Positions 47,698 to 58,977 of a DNA stretch of 64,000 nucleotides are shown piece after piece. Location: positions 114,390 through 178,389 of the forward strand of contig JAKUCV010002089.1 in assembly GCA_028386065.3 (NCBI GenBank). Direction: 5' to 3'. Source of the stretch: Turnera subulata (taxonomy: Eukaryota; Streptophyta; Magnoliopsida; Malpighiales; Passifloraceae). Within the stretch, counting starts at the first letter, position 1; each line of letters opens with the position of its first letter. The position numbers and the translations under genes were made by a program. The notes under the pieces were generated by a model that saw only the letters and a list, made by a program, of their open reading frames with translations, was not told the origin of the DNA and did no database searches.

Positions 47698-49532
47698 TGA
47701 TGCGTTTTATTTACTCGTTACATTTTCAAATTTATAATTCTTGATCAATTCACAATACGACACACAAATAACTCACGAGTAAATGCAACGATTGTTAACT
47801 GCAAGTGCACAGTGTAATGTGTAGTAGTCTAATCAAGGTCGATCTACGGAACAAGGGAAATAAGTACTACCTAATGTCACAAATTACGATTATCTAGGAA
47901 AATCAAATAAAAGATGGTGTAGGGTGATGTCGAAACTAACAAAGAAAAAGAAATAAATTCGCAAACTTAATCTAAAGTGAAGTTCTATCAATATCTAAAG
48001 CAATCTAGGAAATCGGGGTTCACACAATTTCTATCTAGGTTTATTATGCATGGAATCAATATCTATGTTGATGTGTGATTGTGGGCAATTGTTTCTAATT
48101 TCCTAATCCTCAGCTCTCGCATGTTGAATCAAATATTCAGCAAAGATTACTACCTAGCTCTCGCATAGCCTAGCATCAATACTAAACTCATTAAGCACAA
48201 AACAATCAATCAAACCCTAAGAAACTATCAACTCTCGCATATTTTAGCATCAATCAATCTATGTTCTTCTAGGTATCATCATATAAATCACGCAGCTCTC
48301 GTATGTTGCAATCAATAAGAATCAATCCAAAGTAGATAATAAATTCGGCACACATAGATTGAAGAATCAACACAATCATTTGAATAAACATCAATCCATA
48401 TATAATAAAACCATAGAAGTAATTGGCTACATCCCTAATCCTAGATTAGAGAATTAGTTCATCATAATAAAATAGCAGATCATCAAAATCTCACAAGAAT
48501 TCATCAAGTAAACAATTAAACAGAAATATAATCGAATAAAAGAGAGAGTAGTGAAGTCGGGTTGCCGATTTGTGTTGGTGATGATGGCGTCGACTTGTGC
48601 TCCTCTGGTGACGACTTCGATTGCAATTGGATTGGTGATTCTGTGACTTTGAACCTTCAAATCTTGCTTGAAAATTGTTGAATTGTTGTGGGGAATAACC
48701 TTTGAAATTGGATGAGGAATTCGACACCACCTAGAGGATCCAAAAGAGTGAAAACCCTAACCATGTTAGTGTGTGTGACCTAATAACTAACCAATTCGGC
48801 AGAGCTTCGCCCTCTGACTTCTGCCTCCTGAATATGTCGACCTAGGGGGTCCTTTTATACTGTCTTTAGCTGCTGGAAGTCGGTGGGGCTCTCCTTCTTT
48901 GAATGGAAATTGAATTCTTGACTTGCACTCTAAGTTGGACTTTTGCCTATTTTCTACCCAAAAATTGCACGGCACTTAACGCCTAGAAGACATCCGAACT
49001 GAGCATTGGGCTCTTCTACAAAGTTCTAGATAATTCTTTGAGCTTTCTTTTCATAGTAAAAAATTTTCAATTGGACTTCTGTAGCTCAAGAAATCGTCGA
49101 AACACTGGTCCTAGGTCGGCACAGAAAAATCTGCATCCTGGGCTGGATTAAAATAATTACTTCTCCTTGTAGTTTCGTGCAAAATTATGAAATTTAAACC
49201 ATAGAAAGCTCTGGAAGTCAAGTTTTGTCTCCAATTGGTCTCACTTAATTTTGATGCCTAGAACTCCCGAAATCTTCCAAATAGTCGGCTGTGCTCACTG
49301 CAGGAAGTTTCCTAAATTGGGCCTGGTTTCAAAACTTGGCTTAAAAGCTTCCATTCTTCAATAAAAACGATAAATTCCTGATAAAAACACTTAATCAGCA
49401 AAATTGAAGTACTAATTGACACAATGCATAAAAACACAGAATAATATAAAGATTATACACATAATCGATCAAGAATACATAGTAAAAGCCATTCAAAACC
49501 ATCATAAAAACACTAACGTTTAGATGTTATCA
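47698..49532 (-). repeat. Ath-2 5' LTR (1835 bp)
   Basis: It starts TGATGCGTTTTATTT and ends GATGTTATCA in the plus direction. The TATAAAAG box on the minus strand is at 48851-48859. Blocks align with 29759-31598 throughout. Confidence 0.92.
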
Positions 49533-49870
49533 GATTGGCACCAATCTTAGCAATACCGAAGATTTTTTCTTTGTAGCTATCACCAAATGTAACATTACCT
49601 CGTTGTTTTGAGAGAAGGGATGTAAATTTTGATGGGTCACCTGTCATATGTCTTGAACAACCACTGTCCAAAACCCATTCATCCCTTGCTTCTTGTCAAA
49701 TGATCAAGTTTTAGATACCGAAACTAACTTTGGTCCTTCAGGGTTAGATTTGCCTCCTTTCGGAACCCAAATATATTTAACATGATTGCTTCTCTTCCTA
49801 TGAAAGCATGATCTAATCACATGACCAACATTTCCACAATAATAGCATGTGATATCAAGTCTATGTGAGT
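49533..49870 (-). pseudogene. pol: Copia B fragment: second zinc knuckle and protease start
   Basis: It continues 29301-29758 across the Ath-2 insertion. The minus strand carries CYYCGNVGHVIRSC (about 49810-49852), the linker KYIWVPKGGKSNP and the protease motif DSGC (49657-49668), with frame breaks between them. The right end TGAGT (49866-49870) is the left target copy of the Tekay-like element. Confidence 0.88.
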
Positions 49871-52800
49871 TGTAACGCCCCGATTTTTCGTTAATTATTA
49901 TTTATGAGATTTTTTAAATTTTTTGGAATTCATTTTTCAATTTTACCCTTGAGGGATTTCCGGATTTTTGGTCATGGAAAATGAGTTCTTTTCACTGGAG
50001 TTTTATTTTTAAGATGGATTTATACTGTGTTCGGGGTTCGTTGGAGATAAAATGTGTTTCGGATGAAATGTGGGAAGTTTATAGTAGTTTTAATTAAAAC
50101 TGCGCAGCTTTTGTTTAAAGAAAGGAAAAGAAATATAACAAAACCAAACAGTGGTGATGACCGATTAGGGCGGGTTGACCGCGCCTAAGCCAAAACGAAA
50201 CGACGTCGTTTTGGCTAGGCCGGCCAAACCCTAGCCCTCCCTTCTTTTTTTTTTTCCTTTCTTTCCCCTCCCCTCATTATTTCTTTCTCTTCATTGCTCT
50301 AGAGCCGCCCCATGTCTGCCCGAATTTCTCTCCCACAAAGTCCTCCCTGAAACCGTGGTTTGAACGGTTCTAATTTTCACTTTTTCTTCTTCTCCCTTTC
50401 ACTTCTTTTCTTTTCGTTTTCCTTTTCTTTACCCCGAACTCATCATCTTCTTCCTTCCCGCGCTGTACCACCATCTCCCTCGTCTCGCATTGAGCCCGCC
50501 GCCATCGCCTGCTTCCCCTAGACCATTTGGTGTTGCAGGGTTGAAGGAGGAAGTGAGGGAAGGCTCGAGATGAGCAGTCCCGAGCGTGGCTGAATCGGGG
50601 TCAAAGAAGTAGTACTTCTCTTCGACGCCGTGTGTTGCCATTACTGAGTAAGCCTTTCTGCTTCCTTCCTCTTCTTCTGCTCTTTTCTTCTTCTTGTTTT
50701 CTGGGGTGTGCGGAATTAATCGATTCCAGATTTGTTGTTGATGACGGGCATGTGTGTGTTGTCGGATACGGGTCTCGTGGTGGTCGTCGATGTCAGCTGT
50801 GGATTGTGCGGCTGTGTGCAGAGGATGGCTGTTGGTGGATCTGGACTTCCGGCAGTGAGTACTTGGCCGGGTTCTGTGTGGGATACTTTGGGGATTGTCT
50901 CGTAATGCTCGGTTGGTGTTCTTTGTTCAGAATCCGAGACGGACCCGAGATGTGTCTAGATTTGGATCCTGTGGTTCTAACTTTATGGTAAGGATTCGAC
51001 CTCAGTTCGTTCCTTCAATCATTTAATGCTCTGTGTGTTGTTGGGTGTGGAGTTGAATGTTGTGTCGTAGTCTCCTGGTACTGGGCAGATTGTGAGCGGG
51101 TAGTTTCCGGGCTGTTGGTGGCTTTTCCAACGTGGGCTGACTGGAATCCGACGAGTTCGGGTTTTATCCAGCAGACTCGATTAGTGATCCGGCGAGCATC
51201 GAAGAACCGACATTAACGGTAATTTCCAAACGATATAGTATATTCCGAGCATGTCATGTTTTGCGAAGGAATTAAGTCATGTATCAAAATATAATGGACT
51301 TAGTGGAAAACGAGTGTGGTACGATGAGAGACGCGTGGCTGGAATCTTACTGACCCAGATATAACTTTTGGCCGGGAAAGACATGGGCTCGGGTATGACC
51401 TTAGAACGGAAATTAGGAAAATCGGGCCCAGGCCCATTAAGATACACTTTAACCCTGTATGAGTTGATTTGGACTTAATGTTTAACGGGCTTCAAGCCCA
51501 AGTGCATAATTGGGTTTTACAAAGGTATTGGGTGATATGGGCTTTAGGCCCAGTTACAATTTGGAATTAGTCGGGCATAGTCCTTACGGACCTTTAGGCC
51601 CGTAACACAATGGAGATGTGGACTGTGTGTGAGAGTTTCATTCTTCGTAACTGGATAGTTAGGGTCGGGCTTATTGAGTCGAGCATTTCATTAGCATGCT
51701 TCATCATATTTTATATGAACCTTATTTGTGGTTATACTTTGTCATAAATATAGGATTGATGAGGCGGAACGAAATTCAGTTCCGAGGCAACTAATATGGC
51801 CCAGGTGAGGACATATAAACCAATGTATGCATTACTGCCTATAATACTCGATTAGTAAACATGGTATATGAAATTGAAATTCTTGTTTGGCGTTGAATGT
51901 TGTATGCTTGTGTGCCTATTGTGTCGATGATCTTACTTGCACTTTTGTTTCTTAATGATAATGTCTTTGATGCGGTATGCCTGAATATGTGTATTGTGTG
52001 CCTGTGTGATATGAAATGCCAGTCGAGCATGCTTTGTTTGTTATGGTAAATAACATGATTTATGGTTTTGAGGTTTGTGTGGTGATTTGTGGACCGGAGG
52101 TCCGGACTTGAAAAATAAAATGTTAAATCCACACAATCCTGGATAATCATAACGTATGGCACACATAACTCATTAAGTATAACTGAGAATAATGTACAAT
52201 AAAAATATACTACTGTGGGCTGTTGACCGGTTGGTTCGATCGGGAAGTGATATCCCTCGGGAATGCATGCGGGATGCGGTTTAGCGTATGGGTCTGTAAT
52301 GGCCGGTTCTACCTCCCTCTTTCTACCTCCCCCTTTCTACCACCCTCTTTCTCTCTGTCTCTCTCTCTCTCAGTGATTGTATTGGGCCTTGCCCTAATTA
52401 TATTGGGCTTATGCCCTGGTTGTCTCATGAGACGGGACCGAGCTCGACGCACACAGTAGTGGGCCCTAATAAAATGTTAAAGCCTAATAACGATAAAGTA
52501 TAACTATAAGATGAATAAAGACAAGTGTAGGTTTAAAGTCTGATGATGACTTTGTGATTTGTTTGTGCACTGTGGTTGTTACTACTCGATGCCGGGGTAA
52601 TTGTGGTTGATTAGTATTTGTATACTATGGTTTATTTGTTTGCAGTGCGACAGTGGTTGGTCTCACCCCCTCACAGTCTTTTACAGGTTAACAACTCATT
52701 GAGCAGTGGTGCATATCAGCAGGTGGCAGTGTTTTCCTCTTGTCGGGTCAGATACATAGAGTACATTGTATACATGTTATCATATCCGTTTGTCTTCCGC

Positions 52801-52931
52801 TGTATACTCGAATATTATATAATGTATTGAATAAAATGTTGCATATTTAGTTGATGATTATCTTGTTGTATCGTATCTCGAGGGAGAAGGATAATTTGGT
52901 CATTTCACATGTCATAAATAATTAAATTGGT
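49871..52931 (+). repeat. Tekay-like 5' LTR, last 22 bases missing
   Basis: It starts TGTAACGCCCCG. It matches the 3' LTR up to AATAATTAAATTGGT, then changes abruptly, lacking the terminal TTTTGGGATACGGGCGTTTCA. A 14-bp perfect palindrome AAACGACGTCGTTT is at 50198-50211. Pyrimidine-rich repeats TCTACCTCCC lie near 52307-52370. The small frames (for example 50632-50991) are shared with the other LTR and have no supported product. Confidence 0.85.
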
Positions 52932-54305
52932 GTAGACTCGTGATTGTTTGCTTACGTTTCTTGTCTGCGTGAGTAAGCTGTTGTTGCTTCTCCCTGTGTT
53001 GTTGCCGGAAGGTGTTTTCCTACGGGAACATGTCTGATAGTTCTGTAAATGGAACTGGCAGATACAAGTTAGAACCATCGGTTTGCTTTTGGATGTTACA
53101 TCCGTCAAGAGATGATTTGGTATGATGTTTATGGATATGATTCTGGTAATCTTGGTGATCATGTTATTTTTGGTCTGATTACTTGAGCTCGAGGATTTGA
53201 ATTTACTTGTGAAATTATAATATGGATTTAATCTTATTCGGAGTTCGAGCTGATAAATTCTTGAATTAATTTGAGGTTGACGCAATGGGATATTTAGGGA
53301 AATGTCTTTCAATGATACTTGAGGTATTTGACTTGATTGAGATTTGAGGTATTGATGGTGTTTGTGATTAAAGAGTTTGATCATGAATTGTTGTTGAAGT
53401 TATTGCTTATATGCGGGTTGAGGATACCAATAGTGTGTTCATATTGAGGTTTGACTTTTAACAGAGATGTAATTGAAAGTTTTTATCATACTACTCTTGT
53501 TGAGGTTTAGGTTCGCTCATCTCTTGTGGATATTGATAATGTTTGGGTCATAGGGCTAGATTTGTGAGCTTTTCTTAGGCGGTGTGAGATAAATGTTTGG
53601 AGTATGATAGGGTAAGTGTTGGAATGAACTTGTAATATTTGGGTTCTTTTATCAAAAGTATTGTGAAGATCGTGGCAATTATGGTTTGAGAGATAGATTC
53701 TTGAGTATGAAATGAAAGGATGTTTAGGTCTTGAGGAATCCAAGCTATAGATTTATAGCTGTGATACTTCGGTAATAATCGTCTAGTGCCTAAGGTATGA
53801 TCCGAGATTTATATAATTTTGGCTAAAAATTGGTGCTGGAAAAGTAAATGCTTTGAGTTTTTGAACATGAAATCGATTATGGATTATTGGTCTTGAGGCA
53901 TTCATGATGGAAGTGATGATCTTGTTACAAAGGTAACAATTTCGGGTTCGGTTATCTGAGGATAAGCTTAATGGATTAAAAGATTGGATATGTTTGGTTG
54001 AGTGATGATAAATGTAACGGTATTTTGGATTCTGGTATTATAATGTTGATGACGATTTGATAAGGCTCTTGGTTTTGTGCTTTGATCTTATGATCTATTG
54101 ATCATGTTTGGTTAAAGTTGATGAACGACTTGGTATATCGGAGTTCTTGCTTGGAAATATGATTGATGGTCATGATGGTTCTTCTTGGTGGTTTGGTCGA
54201 CGGTATTTTTAATACCGGGTGATACTTGTTGTGTTCGTTAAGCACTTGGCTGCTTGACTTATTACGTAAATTTCAAGGACGAAATTTTATTAAGTGGTGT
54301 AGAAC
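52932..54305 (+). other. Tekay-like internal remnant: no gene seen
   Basis: No Gag or Pol motif is visible on either strand. It carries multiple TTGAGG and GATGATTTGG-type runs and ends with the AAGGACGAAATTTT block and the purine-rich TTAAGTGGTGTAGAAC tract next to the LTR. No primer site follows the 5' LTR, so the deletion that removed the coding region probably also took the LTR end and the primer site. Confidence 0.7.
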
Positions 54306-57300
54306 TATAATGCCCCGATTTTTCGTTAATTAATTTTTATGAGAATTTCGAATTTTTTTGGAATTTATTTTCCAATTTTGCCCTCGAGAGATTTCCGGAT
54401 TTTTGGTCATGGAAAATGAGTTATTTTCCTTGGAGTTTTATTTTTAAGATAGTGTTATTTTGTGTTCCTGGTTCATTGGAGATAAAATGTGTTTCAGATG
54501 AAATACGAGAAGTTTATAGTAGTTTTAATTAAAACTACATAGCATTGGTTTAAAGAAAGGAAAAGAAATATAACAAAACCAAATAGTGGCGATGACTGGT
54601 TAGGGTGGGTTGACCGCGCCTAAGCCAAAACGAAACGATGTCGTTTTGGCTAGGCCGGCCAAACCCTAACCCTCCCTTCTTTTTTTTTTCCCATTTCTTT
54701 CCTCTCTCCTCATTCTTTCTTTCTCTTCTATTCTCCAGAGCCGCCCCACGTCAGCCCGGATTTCTCTCCCACAAAGTCCTCCCTGAAACCGTGGTTTGAA
54801 CAGCTCCAATTTCAATTTTTTCTTCTTCTCCCTTTCACTTCTTCTTTTCTTTTCGTTTTCTTTCTCTTTACCCCGAACCCATCATCTTCTTCCTTCCCGC
54901 TCTGCACCACCATCTCCCTCGTCTTGCATTGAGCCCGCCGCCATCGCCTGCTTCCCCCAGACCGTTTGGTGTTGCAGGGTTGAAGGAGGAAGTGAGGGAA
55001 GGCTCGAGTTGAGCCGTCACGAGCGTGGCTGAATCCGGGTCAGAGAAGTAGTCCTTCTCTTCGCCGCCATATGTCACCATTCCTGAGTAAGCATTTCTGC
55101 TTCCTTCCTCTTCTTCTGCTCTTTTCTTCTTATTGTTTTCTTAGGTGTGTGGAATTAATCGATTCCAGGTTTGTTGTTGATGACGAGCATGTGTGTGTTG
55201 TCGGATACGGGTCTGGTGGTGATCGTCGATGTCGGATGTGGATTGTGCGGCTTTGTGCAGAGAATGGTTGTTGGTGGATCTGGACTTCCGGTAGTGAGTA
55301 CTTGGCCGGGTTCTGTGTAGGATGCTTTGGGGAGTGTCTCGTAATGCTCGGTTGGTGTTCTTTGTACAGAATCCGAGACGGACCTGTGATGTGTCCAGAT
55401 TTGGATCGTGTGGTTCTGAGTTTCTGGTTAGGATTCAACCTCAGTTCGTTCCTTTAATCGTTTAATGCTCTGTGTTTGTTGGGTGTGGAGTTGAATGTTG
55501 TTTCATGGTCTCCGGGTACTGGGCAGATTGTGAGCAGGTCGTTTCTGGGCTGTTTGGGGCTTTTTCGACGAGAGCTGACCGGAATCCGGCGAGTTCGGGT
55601 TTTATCCGGCAGACTTCCTTACTGTTTCGGCGAGCATCGAAGAACCGGCATTAGAGGTAATTTCCAAACGATGTAGTATATTCCGAGCATGTCATGTTTT
55701 GCGAAGGAATTAAGTGATGTATCAAAATATAATGGACTTAGTGGAAAACGAGTGTGGTACGTTAAGAGAAGCGTGGCCGGAATCTTACCTACGCAGATAT
55801 AACTTTAGGCCGGGAAAGACTTGGGCTCGGGTATGACCTTAGAACGGAAATTAGGAAAACCGGGCCCAGGCCCATAAAGATACACTATAACCCTGTATGA
55901 GTTGATTTGGACTTAATGTTTAACGGGCTTCAAGCCCAAGTGCATAATTGGTTTTTACAGTGGTATTGGGTGAGATGGGCTTTAGGCCCAGTTACGATTT
56001 GGACTTAGTCGGGCATGGTCCCTACGGACCTTTTGGCCCGTAACACAATGGAGATGTGGATTGTGTGTGAGAGTTTCATTCTTCATAACTGGATAGTTAG
56101 GGTCGGGCTTATTAAGTCGAGCATTTCATTAGCATGCTTCATCATATTTTATATGAACCTTATTTGTGGTTATACTTTGTTATAAATATAGGATTGATGA
56201 GGTGGAACGGACTTCAGTTTCGAGGCAATTAATATGGCCCAGGTGAGGACATATAAACCTTTGTATGCATTACTGCCTACAATACTCGATTAGTAAACAT
56301 GGTATATGAAATTGAAATTCTTGTTTGGCATTGAATGCTGTATGCTTGTATGTCTGTTGTGCCGATTATCTTACTTGCACTTTGTTCCTTAATGACAATG
56401 TCTTTGATGCGGTATGCCTAATTACGTGTATTGTGTGCCAGTGTGATATGATAACCTAGTTGAGCATGCTTTGTTTGTCATGGTAAATAACATGATTTAT
56501 GGCTTTGAGGTTCGTGTGGTGATTTGTGGACCGGAGGTCCGGACTTGAAAAATAAAATGTTAAATCCACACAACCCTAGATAATCATAACGTATGGCACA
56601 CATAACTCGTAAAGTATAACTAAGAATAATGTACAATAAAAAAATACTACTGTGGGGTTGTTGACCGGTTGGTTCGAGCGGGAAGTGATACCCCTCGGGA
56701 TTGCATGCGGGATACCATGGTATATGCGGTTTAGCATATGGGTCTGTGATGTCCGGTTCTACCTCCCTCTTTCTACCTCCCCTTTTCTACCTCCCTCTTT
56801 CTCTCTGTCTCTCTCTCTCTCAGTGATTGTATTAGGCCTTGCCCTGATTATGTTGGGCTTATGCCCTGGTTGTCTCATGAGACGGGACCGAGCTCAACGC
56901 ATACAGTAGTGGGCCCTAATAAAATGTTAAACCCTAATAATGATAAATTATAACTATAAGATGACTAAGAACAAGTGTAGGTTTAAAGTCTGATGACGAC
57001 TTTGTGATTTGTTTGTGCACTGTGGTTGCTACTGCTCGATGCCGGTGTAATTGTGGTTGATTTGTATTTGTATACTATGGTTTATTTGTTTGCGGTGAGA
57101 CAGTGGTTGGTCTCACCCCCTCACAGTCTTTTACAGGTTAACTGCTCATTGAGCAGTGGTGCATATCAGCAGGTGGCGGTGTTTTCCTCTTGTCGGGTCG
57201 GATCCATAGAGTACATTGTATACATGTTATCATATGTGTTTGTCTTCCGCTGCATACTCGATTATTATATAATGTATTGAATAAAATGTTGGATATTTAG

Positions 57301-57404
57301 TTGATGAATATCTTGTTATATCATATCCCAGGGCAGAAGGACAATTTGGTCATTTCACATGTCATAAATAATTAAATTGGTTATTTTGGGATACGGGCGT
57401 TTCA
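54306..57404 (+). repeat. Tekay-like 3' LTR (3099 bp)
   Basis: It starts TATAATGCCCCG, two changes from the family start, and ends ATACGGGCGTTTCA. The near-palindrome AAACGATGTCGTTT is at 54633-54646. The block GTCTCATGAGACGGGACCG near 56870 is shared by all three LTRs of the family. Confidence 0.9.
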
Positions 57405-58977
57405 TGAGTGCTCATGATGTCCTTGCCTAGGATGTTCACGATATCTAGGTCTATATTGTTTTCTAGATTCTGCTTTGACAAATTTAATTGGCAGATTTGG
57501 CATGTTAAAAACCATATGTGTAGCGCCTATTCCACTTTTATCTAGTGAATGCCTTTATTGACCTAGCAAAATGTTTAGGCTTTCTCTTCCTCTTGTGAAC
57601 TTATCTATGGAGCATTCGAGATCCTCTACTTCAACCTTAAGAGCATCATTTTTCTGAATAATCTTCTCACAATTGCTCAAGTTGTTTGCTAACTTTTTCT
57701 CAAGTTCATCATATGCATTTTGAGCAGCTAGCTTCTCTTTCTTTAGTGACTCACAAATGGATAGACTTTCAGTATGAGCATGTTCAAAAGTTGCATATGC
57801 AGTTTTGTAGGATGCATGATCAAATTCAAGCAGATCTATGTGTTTCTTATATCCTATATTTTTCTTAAGTGCTTGTTCGTACTTATCATGCAATTCTTCA
57901 AATGCATCTTGTAGTTCATCAAAAGTGTAATTAAGAGAATCATTTACCTCATTATCTTCTCGAGCCATCAAGTATAGATTTCCTACTTCATTAGAGTCAG
58001 AATCGCTTGATGAATCCAAATCATCCCATGCCGACATAGCTTTCTTCCCTTTGTTTCTAGGGAAATCAGATTTGGCGTTTTGGTGAGGGCATTCTGACTT
58101 GATATGGCCCGGACGATTGTAGCCAAAATACACCAGTGAATCTTTCTTTTGTTCACCTGATTTGGCACCTTGAAAACCCTTTCCTTTCATTTGTCTTCTC
58201 TTCCGAAGAAATTTGACAAACTTCTTGGTGATTAGTGCCATATCCACATCATTGTACTCATCACTGGAATCATGGTCTGCCTTCAGAGCCAAATCTTTCT
58301 TCTTTGAATCTTTTGGTTCCAATTTAGAGACATGAATAATAAGCTTGCCATTAAACTCATCATAGGTGAGAGCATTCAGATTTTGAGCTTATTCGATAGC
58401 TGTGTCTTTTGGCTCCACTCCTTAGGTAGAGATCTAAGGATTTTGGCCACTTTATCTCAATGAGTGATGGGTCTACCAAGTACGGCTAACCCATTGCAAA
58501 GAATGGTGAAGCGTGTATCCATTTCTTGCATAGTTTCTCCAGCAGTCATTTGGAAGAGCTCATAGTCTCTCATTAGACAATGGAGCCGAGACTCCTTTAC
58601 TTGGTTTTTTCCTTCATGTGTGGCACAAAGAAGCCTCCATATTTCATAGACTGTGCCATAAGAACTAACCCTTTGAAACTCACTTTCGCTTATACCACAT
58701 AGTAGTATATTTTTAGCTTGTGCATCAAGCTTGGCTCTTCTTAGCTCATCTTCAGACCAGAATTGCATGTCTCTTTGAGGTCTGGTATAGGGACTCTGAA
58801 CAATGTTCCACATCTCAAGATCTTTCCCTTCAAGGAAGATCTTCATTCTAAACATCCAATAATCAAAGTTCACTCCATCAAAGTATGGAGCTTTGTTGAC
58901 ACTTGTACCTTCATAAACCATGAACTTTTTCTCTGGAGATTAATCCAATAGATTGAGAACGCAGCTCCACTACCAAT
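57405..58977 (-). pseudogene. gag: Copia B gag, with primer site
   Basis: The start at 58921 (MVYEGTSVNKAPYFDGVNFD) opens 154 codons with KDLEMWNIVQSPYTRP and KESRLHCLMRDYELFQM, a UBN2-type Gag core. A shift or stop follows. The second open part (58322-57555) has 255 codons: KKFVKFLRKRRQMKGKGFQG, a zinc knuckle in which both first cysteines are Tyr (YFGYNRPGHIKSEC), an acidic WDDLDSSSDSDSNE region, then a long coiled coil. The primer site TGGTAGTGGAGC is at 58964-58975. The Gag is better preserved than in Copia A, but its knuckle cannot bind zinc normally. Confidence 0.9.

Larger units (their letters stand above)
29759..49532 (-). mobile_element. Ath-2: Athila-like Gypsy element with both LTRs, carrying a nested element
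   Basis: LTRs of about 1.84 kb sit at both ends. Flanks GAATG (29754-29758) and GATTG (49533-49537) are a target duplication with one mismatch, in the Copia B protease region. On the minus strand the order is 5' LTR, tRNA-Asp-type primer site, gag, protease, RT, RNase H, a non-coding stretch (holding the CRM-like element), an Athila third ORF, a long non-coding region, purine tract and 3' LTR. No integrase is recognisable, so this copy could not move unaided. Without the 7.3-kb insert it would be about 12.5 kb, a normal Athila size. Sampled LTR segments differ by about 5-7%. Confidence 0.93.
49871..57404 (+). mobile_element. Tekay-like Gypsy element reduced to LTRs and 1.4 kb of interior
   Basis: LTRs of about 3.1 kb flank only 1374 bp. 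A perfect target duplication TGAGT (49866-49870 and 57405-57409) joins the Copia B pieces. The sequence before the 3' LTR includes TTTCAAGGACGAAATTTT, then TTAAGTGGTGTAGAA; this is the usual Tekay/Del ending and sets the plus orientation. Gag and Pol have been lost, so the element would depend on others. The two LTRs differ by several percent. Confidence 0.88.
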
